From Microbulbifer agarilyticus (GTDB lineage Bacteria; Pseudomonadota; Gammaproteobacteria; Pseudomonadales; Cellvibrionaceae): a stretch of DNA of 64,000 nt. The notes under the pieces are model-generated. The model worked only from the letters and a program-made list of their open reading frames with translations, had not been told where the DNA came from and did not search any database. Positions 56,761 to 64,000 of this stretch are shown here, one piece after another. A program made the position numbers and the translations under genes. How positions within the stretch are numbered: position 1 is the stretch's first letter; each line of letters opens with the position of its first letter. Location of the stretch: NCBI RefSeq assembly GCF_019800665.1, contig NZ_JAHVKO010000001.1, forward strand, positions 186,001 to 250,000, given 5' to 3'.

Positions 56761-58383
56761 GTGACAATGCGCCGGTTTACCACGATCAGCCTGTGTGTTT
56801 TTTCATCATTTGGGTTGGGTTTGCTCGGTGGGTGCGTAGATCAGCCGCCTAGCCGCTCCGATACCGTGTCCTACATAGAGAAGGTACTGGACCAGGAGCG
56901 GGTGCCTGGTGCGGCGGTTGCTATCTGGCACCGTGGCGAGCCGGTATTGATGGAAGGGTTTGGGGTTACCAATGTAAGCGACCCGCGCCCAGTTGATACG
57001 CAGACCTTATTCAAGCTTGCGTCGACCAGTAAGGCGTTTACCACGGCGGCGCTCGGTCTGTTGGTCGAGGACGGCAGACTGGATTGGGACGGCCGTGTGG
57101 TGGATTACCTTCCGCAGTTTCGTCTGGGAGATCCCTGGATTACGGCGGATTTCCGCGTAGTTGACCTGCTTACACACCGCTCGGGTCTCGGGCCGGGAGC
57201 AGGTGACCTGATGCTGTGGCCACAACCGAATGCGTACAGCCGTGACGATGTGTTGAAAGGATTGGAATTCTTACCGATTACGCGGCGTTTCCGCGCGGAC
57301 TATGCGTACGACAATCTGCTTTATATTGTTGCGGGTGAGCTGATTGCCGAGGTGTCAGGGCAGAGCTATGAGGATTTTGTCCAACAGAAGCTGCTTGAAC
57401 CTCTGGGCTTGGAGAACTGCTATGCAGGCCCGGTACCGGTTGATGCCCGTGACAACCTTGCCGACCCGCATCGGTTGGAAACCACTGACAGCGAGGGTGG
57501 CAAATTGGTCGTGGATACGCCCAATCTGGCGGGGTTCGAACCAATCGTTCTCGCTGCGGCTGGAGGTATGCATTGTAGCGCCGGCGATATGCTGACCTGG
57601 CTGCGTACACATCTGTCAGGTGGGCAAATGCCGAATGGAAGTCAGTTGTTTACTCAGGAGACTCGCGACCGTTTGTGGCGGCCTGAGACATTAATGCCGT
57701 TATCGGAGTCGCGGGCTGCCCGCGACGGCGGCCATTTTTATGCTTATGCGTTGGGCTGGCGGGTGCAGGATATGCACGGGAAGAAGGTTGTGCATCATAC
57801 CGGCTCGCTGTCAGGGATGTACGCCTGGGCAGCGATGGTACCCGAAGAAGACTTGGCAATCGTCGTATTGATGAACCGCAGTGCCGGCGCAGCACGACAG
57901 GCGCTGATTTACGGCCTGCTCAAGCCATACCTGCAAGCGCCGGACACCGACTGGCTGGCATATTTTCAGGAACTTTACGGTACGCCTACAGAGGCCGTTG
58001 AGCCTGAGGAGCTCACGGCACCGGTAGGTTTTACGCGCGTGTCATCTCAAGAGCTATTGGGCCTCTATCGTGATCCTTGGTTTGGTGACATAAAGATTTC
58101 AGGGGGCGATGGCGTCCTGCGCTGGACTGCACTGAAATCTCCTCGTCTGGCTGGCACCGTGACTGCTGCGGGAGAGGGTGTATGGGGTGTGGACTGGGAT
58201 GATCGCAGTCTCAATGCCGATGCGTGGGTGATGGCAGATCGTGCGGAGTCCGGCGTATTGCTGCTGACCATGCAGGCCAAGTCCCGCGGTACCGATTTTA
58301 GTTACGACTTTCACGACCTGAGGTTTGAAAAGGTTTCCGGGCCTGAGTCGGCAGAAATGCCGGTACTTTCCTCAATAGAATAA
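56761..58383 (+). CDS. Class C beta-lactamase-family serine hydrolase, lipoprotein
   Basis: 540 residues. The signal sequence ends in the lipobox GLLGGC. The penicillin-binding/class C fold has S-T-S-K at 88-91, Tyr-Asp-Asn at 183-185 and His-Thr-Gly at 346-348. A C-terminal domain of about 120 residues, of a kind often attached to such hydrolases, follows. It could be a D-amino-acid peptidase or esterase (D-Ala or D-Asp hydrolysis) rather than a true beta-lactamase. I use GTG 56761, which has GGAG six bases upstream; ATG 56767 is close by. It is followed by the LD-carboxypeptidase gene after 48 bases. Confidence 0.85.
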   Translation: MTMRRFTTISLCVFSSFGLGLLGGCVDQPPSRSDTVSYIEKVLDQERVPGAAVAIWHRGEPVLMEGFGVTNVSDPRPVDTQTLFKLASTSKAFTTAALGLLVEDGRLDWDGRVVDYLPQFRLGDPWITADFRVVDLLTHRSGLGPGAGDLMLWPQPNAYSRDDVLKGLEFLPITRRFRADYAYDNLLYIVAGELIAEVSGQSYEDFVQQKLLEPLGLENCYAGPVPVDARDNLADPHRLETTDSEGGKLVVDTPNLAGFEPIVLAAAGGMHCSAGDMLTWLRTHLSGGQMPNGSQLFTQETRDRLWRPETLMPLSESRAARDGGHFYAYALGWRVQDMHGKKVVHHTGSLSGMYAWAAMVPEEDLAIVVLMNRSAGAARQALIYGLLKPYLQAPDTDWLAYFQELYGTPTEAVEPEELTAPVGFTRVSSQELLGLYRDPWFGDIKISGGDGVLRWTALKSPRLAGTVTAAGEGVWGVDWDDRSLNADAWVMADRAESGVLLLTMQAKSRGTDFSYDFHDLRFEKVSGPESAEMPVLSSIE

Positions 58384-58431
58384 TCTTTCCCAAGATATAA
58401 ATTGCGAAACTCGCTTTTGTAGGAGGCTGTT

Positions 58432-59508
58432 ATGCAACGGCGCAAGCTTATTCAATCCCTGGTTTCGGCGCCCCTATTGGCTGCAGGGGTTTCCGCTGCT
58501 TCTGCGGATGACGCCGATTTGACCAGTACTGGTTTCAGCAACCAAAAGGAAGGTGAGGGACTGTTGCGCCCCAAGCGTCTGAAAGCAGGAATGACCGTTG
58601 GCTTGGTGACGCCCGCCAGTAACGCCTGGGAGGATGAAGACATCCGTTTTGCCGGTGATGTGGTACGGTCACTAGGGTTTAAGGTGAAGGAAGCTGCGAA
58701 CCTGTACCGTCGCTCCCAGTACCTTGCCGGGCCAGACGAAGCGCGTGCGCAAGATCTGAATGCGATGTTTGCCGATCCCGATGTGGATGCAGTGTTCTGC
58801 CTGCGTGGCGGCTACGGCACGCCGCGTATCTTGCCGATGCTGGACTACGCACTTATCCGCCGCAACCCCAAGATCCTGCTGGGGTATAGCGATATCACCG
58901 CATTATTGAACGCTATTTATCATCGCAGTGGGGTGATGACCTACCACGGACCTATTGCTGCACAGAATTTCACCGATTACACCCTGGCTGAGTATCAAAA
59001 AGTACTGGTGGACGCGCAATCCAGAGTGTCCCTCGGTACGCCTCCCGCATTTGAGGTTTCTCCGGGCAGAGTAGAGAACCTTAATCGCATCACCCGTTTT
59101 GCCGGTGGTATTGCCCGTGGCCGCCTGATTGGTGGCAATCTCTCTTTGATGGCGAGCCTGGTGGGTACGCCGTTTGAACCAGATTATCAGGGCAAAATTC
59201 TGTTCCTCGAAGATGTCGGTGAAGCGCCCTATCGGGTGGATCGGATGCTCACGCAGCTTTGGTTGGCGGGCAAACTGCAGCAGGTTGCGGGTATCGTATT
59301 CGGCAAGTTCACTGAAACTGGTACCGATGGCAATACATTCAGTATTGAGCATGTTCTACGCGAGCGCACCGCGAGTTTGGGCATACCGGTTGTCCGTGGC
59401 CTTATGATTGGTCATGTTGATGATCAGACGGTAGTGCCTGTGGGCGCATTGGCTGAGCTCGATGGTGACGAAGGTGTCCTGACTCTGCTGGAGCGCCCCG
59501 TAGTCTGA
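58432..59508 (+). CDS. LD-carboxypeptidase (S66), apparently exported
   Basis: 358 residues. S66 catalytic triad: Ser153 in LGYSDITALLN, Glu260 in FLEDVGEAPYR and His328 in MIGHVDDQ. It removes D-Ala from tetrapeptides (L-mDAP-D-Ala bond). Classical LdcA is cytoplasmic; here residues 1-25 (MQRRKLIQSLVSAPLLAAG) form a signal peptide with an RR pair, resembling a Tat or Sec signal. AGGAGG lies well placed before ATG 58432. It follows the serine hydrolase and probably belongs to the same transcript. Confidence 0.9.
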   Translation: MQRRKLIQSLVSAPLLAAGVSAASADDADLTSTGFSNQKEGEGLLRPKRLKAGMTVGLVTPASNAWEDEDIRFAGDVVRSLGFKVKEAANLYRRSQYLAGPDEARAQDLNAMFADPDVDAVFCLRGGYGTPRILPMLDYALIRRNPKILLGYSDITALLNAIYHRSGVMTYHGPIAAQNFTDYTLAEYQKVLVDAQSRVSLGTPPAFEVSPGRVENLNRITRFAGGIARGRLIGGNLSLMASLVGTPFEPDYQGKILFLEDVGEAPYRVDRMLTQLWLAGKLQQVAGIVFGKFTETGTDGNTFSIEHVLRERTASLGIPVVRGLMIGHVDDQTVVPVGALAELDGDEGVLTLLERPVV

Positions 59509-59678
59509 TAGACCGTCACCCCTGATTTAGGTATCGGTCGCGGCGATAAGTGCCGACATTTCCCCTGTGTGGTCTACTGGTAGCATGCGGTATCTTGCAG
59601 TACTTTGCGGTGTATGCCGGTGGGCCCGACACAAATCATAGATAAATTATAAAAAGATGCTTTTAGGCTCCTGCTCCT

Positions 59679-61073
59679 ATGAATGAACTCTCCTGGTTGA
59701 CGTTACTACCCCCGTTTATCGCCATTGGTCTGGCGCTTCTCACCCGCCAAGTGTATCTGGCCCTGTTTGCGGGGATCTGGCTGGGTTTTTTCCTGCTCAA
59801 TGGCTCCGGGTTCTTTCCATCCCTCGCGGAGGCACTGGATGGAGTACTCGCGGTCCTGGCGAATCCGGGTGACGCCCGGGTAGTAATGTTTACCCTGGTA
59901 ATCGGGGCTTTCATTATCACTCTGGAGCGCTGTGGGGCAGTGAGCGGTTTTGTGCGCTTCCTCGAGCGCAGCCGCTGGGTCACAAATGGCAAGCGCGCCC
60001 AGTGGATGGCGTGGCTGACGGGAATCGTAATCTTTATCGAGTCCAACATTACCGTGTTGGTTGCCGGTACGGTTTCTCGCCCGCTATTTGATCGGTTTCG
60101 CGTGGCCCGTGAAAAGCTCGCTTATATCATCGATTCTACTTCCGCCCCGGTGTGTATGTTGATACCGCTGAATGCCTGGGGTGCATTTAATCTTGGTTTG
60201 CTGGATGGTCTCGGCGTGCAAGATCCACTCAAGGTGTTGCTCGCCAGTATCCCGTTGAACCTGTATGCAATCACCGCGGTGTTGCTCACGGCGTACACTA
60301 TTTCTCGTGACTACAATCCCGGGCCCATGGCAAAAGCACAGGCTCGTACCAGTGGCGGGGATACGGACGGCATTGATATCGGTATTAGCATGGGAGAAAA
60401 AAGCCATGTAAAGCCGCGTCTGCTCAATATGTTGTTGCCGGTGCTGGTGCTCATTTTGGCGATGCCGATCAGTCTGTGGATCACCGGCGATGGAAAAATT
60501 TTCCAGGGGTCGGGTTCTACCTCTGTACTCTGGGCTTCACTTGCTGCCCTGGCCACGGTTTCATTCCTGGTTTTGCTCCAGCGCACGATGACGCTGGATG
60601 AATTGAGCCATACATGGATGGAAGGCGCGGGGCGCATGCTTCCGCTGGCGATTATTCTGATTCTTGCGCTGGCACTTGGCGCTATTTCAAAAGCCCTCGG
60701 TACCGGCCAATATGTGGCTGGCCTGGTTGGCGACAGCATCCCACTGGCCCTGCTGCCCGTAGTGATTTTCCTGGTGTCTGGGGTGATTGCGTTCTCTGTT
60801 GGCTCCAGCTGGGGCACATTCTCGATCATGCTTCCGATTGCAATCCCTGTGGCGAGTGCGTTGGGCGCCGAGCCGGCACTGTTTGTTGCTGCTGTGTTGT
60901 CTGGCGGAATTTTCGGGGATCACAGTTCACCGATATCGGATACGACCATCGTATCCTCGCTTGCCGCTGGCACTGAGCATATCGACCATGTTCGTACCCA
61001 ATTACCCTATGCCTTGCGCGCCGGTGTGGTGAGTGCGTTCGGCTTTATCGCGCTTGGCTACCTGATGCTTTGA
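59679..61073 (+). CDS. NhaC-family antiporter-like transporter
   Basis: 464 residues, about 11-12 hydrophobic helices, Na+/H+ antiporter NhaC superfamily. Conserved-looking segments are IVIFIESNITVLVAGT, FSVGSSWGTFSIMLPIAIP and GGIFGDHSSPISDTTIVSS. Some members exchange organic or amino acids or diamines rather than Na+. It stands directly before the PLP decarboxylase, so substrate/product exchange (amino acid for amine) is possible. A weak ATAAATTAT core of the palindrome motif lies at about 59642. Confidence 0.85.
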   Translation: MNELSWLTLLPPFIAIGLALLTRQVYLALFAGIWLGFFLLNGSGFFPSLAEALDGVLAVLANPGDARVVMFTLVIGAFIITLERCGAVSGFVRFLERSRWVTNGKRAQWMAWLTGIVIFIESNITVLVAGTVSRPLFDRFRVAREKLAYIIDSTSAPVCMLIPLNAWGAFNLGLLDGLGVQDPLKVLLASIPLNLYAITAVLLTAYTISRDYNPGPMAKAQARTSGGDTDGIDIGISMGEKSHVKPRLLNMLLPVLVLILAMPISLWITGDGKIFQGSGSTSVLWASLAALATVSFLVLLQRTMTLDELSHTWMEGAGRMLPLAIILILALALGAISKALGTGQYVAGLVGDSIPLALLPVVIFLVSGVIAFSVGSSWGTFSIMLPIAIPVASALGAEPALFVAAVLSGGIFGDHSSPISDTTIVSSLAAGTEHIDHVRTQLPYALRAGVVSAFGFIALGYLML

Positions 61074-61148
61074 TCCATCAATACGTGCATATCTCGTAAG
61101 TGCGCGAGAGACCTTTCGGGCAAGCGAAGAACTAAGAGTGTCGAAGCA

Positions 61149-63227
61149 ATGAAAAAAAGTCCATGTGAAATCGTACTGCTGACCATGGATGGCGAATTTG
61201 CATCCCGCTGGTTAAGTGAGTTAACCCCCCTGGCTGAGAATGATGCGGAAGCGCCGCTTGCCCTCAAGTTTGCGTATGCGGAATACCAGGCGCTTATTTC
61301 GGTCTTGTGCGGCGGCGACACACAGATCCTTGTAATTGATGATGTCAGCCTGGGCGACCAGACGGCTCGCGATGCCTTGAATACGGTACGTGCGCAAAGG
61401 GCGGAAATTGACTGTGTGTTGCTGACCGGGGCCAGCGACGCCCAGCAGGAAGGTTTCGAGTGCGTTATTTCTCGCGGCGAATCGAATTATGGCGTTGTGT
61501 ACCGCACCCTGCGGCGGATTCTTTTGGAACGCATTGCAACACCGTTTGCTGATGCGTTGCGGGAGTACGTTTATGCCGCGCGCGATTCGTGGCACACGCC
61601 TGGACATTCCAGTGGCGATAGCCTGAGTAGCAGCCCCTGGATATCTGATTTCCACCGCTTTATGGGCGAGCACGTTTTCAACACGGACCTCTCTGTCAGC
61701 GTGAAAATGTTGGATTCATTGATGGATCCAATCAGTGTCATTCGCCAGGCTCAGCAGCTTACCGCCAAAACCTTCGGTGCACAGCATAGTTACTTCGTCA
61801 CCAACGGCACCTCTACCTCCAACAAAATCGTGCTGCAACATTTGCTGCGCCACGGTGATCGGGTAGTCGTTGATCGCAACTGCCATAAGTCGGTTCACCA
61901 CGCCATGATTATGAGTGGTGCAGTGCCGGTGTATCTGGAGTCCGCGGTCAATCAACACTACGGAATCTATGGGCCGGTACCGCAGAGTGAAATTTATGCG
62001 GCGATCGATCGCACCCCGGGTGCGCGACTTTTGGTGCTCACCTCCTGTACCTATGATGGTCTGCGGTACGATCTCAAGCCCATTATTGAGTATGCGCATG
62101 CGGCCGGTCTTTTCGTACTGATTGACGAGGCCTGGTACGCCCATGGTCGCTTCCATCCGGAAATGCGTCCGACTGCACTGGAATGTGGTGCGGATTTCGT
62201 CACTCAATCTACCCATAAAATGCTGTCAGCATTTTCTCAGGCCAGCATGATTCATGTGGGTGATTTTGGTTGGCGTGAGGGGGCCGATGATGCGGCATCT
62301 TTTGATGCGGCAGGCTTCCGAGAAGACATCAACATGCATACATCCACCAGTCCACAGTACGGCATGATTGCGAGTTTGGATGTCGCGCGTAAGCAAATGA
62401 GTATTGAGGGGTATAGCGTACTGGAGCGTACCCTGGGGTTTGCCGAAGAGATCCGGACGTTCGTGCGTGAAAGCACCGTATTCAGCAATTTGTCTGCACG
62501 CGATCTGTGCGATGACTCACTTGGCGACGATGGCGTTCGTCTTGACCCTACCAAGGTGACGATCGATGTTGGTTGCGCGGGCTTGAACGCCCCTGACGCA
62601 CAGGCTCAACTGTTTACCGAGTTTGGTATTCAGGTCGAGAAAAATACTCATAACACCCTATCTTTCCTGGTTACCATCGGTACCACAGAAAGCAAAGTGT
62701 TGCGCTTAAAGCAGGCCCTGCGCAGTCTGTCTGAACAAGCTAGTAGCAGTGGCAAGCAAAAGACCAAAGTGGCTTCATCTGAGGAGACTGTCGGACAAAA
62801 TCTCCCGGCATTGAGCGAGATTGTTGCTCTGCCCAGAGCTGCCTACTTTGCCCGCGGCGAAAAACGTACCTGGGTGGCCGGTGGCCGGGAATCCCTCATC
62901 GGCAGCGTGGCTTGTGATGAAGTTGTTCCTTATCCACCAGGTATCCCATTGTTGGTACCTGGCCAGCGAATTACCGCGGAAATTCTCGATGCGATTGCTG
63001 CATTTACTTCAGATCGCACAGATCTTGAAATGCATGGACTTCGCACACTCAATGGCGAACCCGCCATCCGTGTCTTAACCGAGCAGGAAACAGAGCGCGC
63101 GCTTGTTGAATTTCAGGCGGTTGCAAAAAATGTCGACGGTGAATCCGAAAAGAGGTCCACCAAGCAAAAGCCTGCGCAGAAAGAAAAGGATACAGCGGTT
63201 TCTACCGGCACCAAGGAGATTGTATGA
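61149..63227 (+). CDS. Orn/Lys/Arg decarboxylase family protein (fold type I)
   Basis: 692 residues: an N-terminal receiver-like (wing) domain to about residue 130, then the PLP-binding major domain with TNGTSTSNKIVLQHLL, LTSCTYDGL, the Asp in VLIDEAWYAHG and the PLP Lys357 in STHKMLSAFSQ, then the C-terminal domain ending in a Lys/Glu-rich tail. It decarboxylates a basic amino acid to a diamine. Downstream of wall-degrading enzymes, Lys from diaminopimelate could be the substrate; that is inference. The stop overlaps the next start by ATGA, with AAGGAG inside this gene's end. Confidence 0.9.
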   Translation: MKKSPCEIVLLTMDGEFASRWLSELTPLAENDAEAPLALKFAYAEYQALISVLCGGDTQILVIDDVSLGDQTARDALNTVRAQRAEIDCVLLTGASDAQQEGFECVISRGESNYGVVYRTLRRILLERIATPFADALREYVYAARDSWHTPGHSSGDSLSSSPWISDFHRFMGEHVFNTDLSVSVKMLDSLMDPISVIRQAQQLTAKTFGAQHSYFVTNGTSTSNKIVLQHLLRHGDRVVVDRNCHKSVHHAMIMSGAVPVYLESAVNQHYGIYGPVPQSEIYAAIDRTPGARLLVLTSCTYDGLRYDLKPIIEYAHAAGLFVLIDEAWYAHGRFHPEMRPTALECGADFVTQSTHKMLSAFSQASMIHVGDFGWREGADDAASFDAAGFREDINMHTSTSPQYGMIASLDVARKQMSIEGYSVLERTLGFAEEIRTFVRESTVFSNLSARDLCDDSLGDDGVRLDPTKVTIDVGCAGLNAPDAQAQLFTEFGIQVEKNTHNTLSFLVTIGTTESKVLRLKQALRSLSEQASSSGKQKTKVASSEETVGQNLPALSEIVALPRAAYFARGEKRTWVAGGRESLIGSVACDEVVPYPPGIPLLVPGQRITAEILDAIAAFTSDRTDLEMHGLRTLNGEPAIRVLTEQETERALVEFQAVAKNVDGESEKRSTKQKPAQKEKDTAVSTGTKEIV

Positions 63228-64000
63228 ACAGATTATGGAAACGTGCTGCGGCAATTATTGCGGTCGCCTGTTTGACAGCAGCCTGTCAAGATAAGCCGGT
63301 AGATACACAGCAGAACGACATCGAAGATAGTCAAGATACACCGCAATTTGTTTCGGTTGATGCCAGAAATATCAAGGTGGCAATGCGCTACTTCACCGAA
63401 GATAACCTGGTAGGCGAGCCGCTCGATGGTTATCAGGCAAATGTCTGTCTATTGGCTGCTGAGGCGGAGGCTGCACTGCAGAAAGTAGCGATTTCACTTG
63501 CCCGTGAGGGGCTCGGAATCGAAGTATTTGATTGTTACCGTCCGCAAAGCGCGGTGAATCATTTTGTGCGCTGGGCTGCGGCGCCTGAAGATCACTCGAC
63601 AAAGGCCGATTTTTATCCACGGGAAGAGAAGTCACAGATGTTCGAGCGCGGGTATATCGCCGAGCGTTCGGGCCATAGCCGTGGCTCAACGGTAGATTTG
63701 ACCCTTTACCGTCTCGATAGCGGGGAAGCTCTGGATATGGGCACCGGGTTTGACTTTATGGATGAACGCTCGGCGACCGAGTATCCACTGGGCGATGCCG
63801 AAGCTATGTCCAATCGCTTCAAGCTGCGCGACGCGATGACCGCCGAAGGGTTTGTTAATTATTCTCAGGAGTGGTGGCACTATACTTTCAAGCCGGAACC
63901 GTATCCGGACCGTTACTTTGACCTGCCGGTGGATCACTCAACCATTGGACACGCACAGTCGAAGTCATTGCGCACCGGTGCAGAGCAGTCGGAGCTGTAT
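63224..64000 (+). CDS. D-Ala-D-Ala dipeptidase (VanX/DdpX type), lipoprotein; 3' end outside window
   Basis: 259 residues are visible; the frame is open at the right edge. Lipobox LTAAC (Cys21), so it is membrane-anchored, unlike cytoplasmic VanX. M15D zinc site: His151 and Asp158 in SGHSRGSTVDL and His219 in EWWHY, with catalytic Glu216 and the substrate Arg in FDCYRPQ. It hydrolyses D-Ala-D-Ala. AAGGAG lies five bases before ATG 63224, which overlaps the decarboxylase stop by 4 bases. Length suggests the gene is nearly complete. Confidence 0.92.
   Translation, partial: MNRLWKRAAAIIAVACLTAACQDKPVDTQQNDIEDSQDTPQFVSVDARNIKVAMRYFTEDNLVGEPLDGYQANVCLLAAEAEAALQKVAISLAREGLGIEVFDCYRPQSAVNHFVRWAAAPEDHSTKADFYPREEKSQMFERGYIAERSGHSRGSTVDLTLYRLDSGEALDMGTGFDFMDERSATEYPLGDAEAMSNRFKLRDAMTAEGFVNYSQEWWHYTFKPEPYPDRYFDLPVDHSTIGHAQSKSLRTGAEQSELY

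Noticed and set aside
59640..59652. Seventh copy of the 13-bp RpiR palindrome before the NhaC gene
   Set aside because: Only 9 of 13 bases match; too weak to count without binding data.

Overview
The window looks like a chromosomal segment of a marine, polysaccharide-degrading gammaproteobacterium of the Cellvibrionales type, close in style to Microbulbifer or Saccharophagus. This is an inference from gene content: two GH50 agarases, a complete set of genes for red-algal sugars, TonB-dependent receptors, and a remnant of a tryptophan-halogenase-like gene of the kind that accompanies TonB receptors in such genomes. It is gene-dense, with clear operons, many 4-bp ATGA overlaps and several good intrinsic terminators. 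I saw no tRNA, rRNA, CRISPR array, transposase or phage gene.

Region 1 (1-2.2 kb) holds the 3' end of katG and a DUF4862 protein. Region 2 (2.2-9.8 kb) is a leftward gene set with a cupin, an aldehyde dehydrogenase, an enoyl-CoA hydratase family protein, two family III CoA-transferases and a solute-binding-protein homologue that lacks a signal peptide. A divergent IclR regulator faces it. The set probably breaks down an organic acid through CoA thioesters; the substrate is unknown.

Region 3 (10-26.2 kb) is an agar-sugar catabolic island. It encodes two lipoprotein GH50 agarases and a sugar MFS transporter. D-galactose can be handled by the De Ley-Doudoroff route (SDR dehydrogenase, galactonate dehydratase, KDGal kinase, KDPGal aldolase). 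3,6-anhydro-L-galactose can be handled by an oxidative route (aldehyde dehydrogenase, cycloisomerase, MDR dehydrogenase, KduD-like reductase). A GntR/FCD regulator sits inside it, and a TTGTTAACAA-type palindrome recurs in front of the transcription units, so this is probably one regulon.

Region 4 (26.3-30.6 kb) has an unknown lipoprotein, an L,D-transpeptidase-like protein, a class III aminotransferase and a LysR regulator.

Region 5 (31-64 kb) is the most interesting part and reads as a peptidoglycan (muropeptide) utilisation locus. It has two TonB receptors, a lipoprotein NagZ-like GH3, an AmiD-type amidase, two NlpC/P60 endopeptidases, an M1 aminopeptidase, an exported LD-carboxypeptidase, a lipoprotein VanX-type D-Ala-D-Ala dipeptidase, a class C serine hydrolase, a transglutaminase-like protein, MFS and NhaC-type transporters, an Ala-Glu epimerase, an alanine racemase and a Lys/Orn/Arg-type decarboxylase. 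One operon contains two separate genes matching the two halves of the animal D-glutamate cyclase (DUF1445 and DUF4392 families), on either side of PxpB and PxpC 5-oxoprolinase subunits, preceded by an amidase and followed by alanine racemase. This looks like a dedicated way to use the D-Glu and D-Ala of peptidoglycan. A 13-bp palindrome GAATAA-N-TTATTC recurs, perfect or nearly so, upstream of five of these transcription units, and an RpiR/MurR-type regulator gene lies among them.
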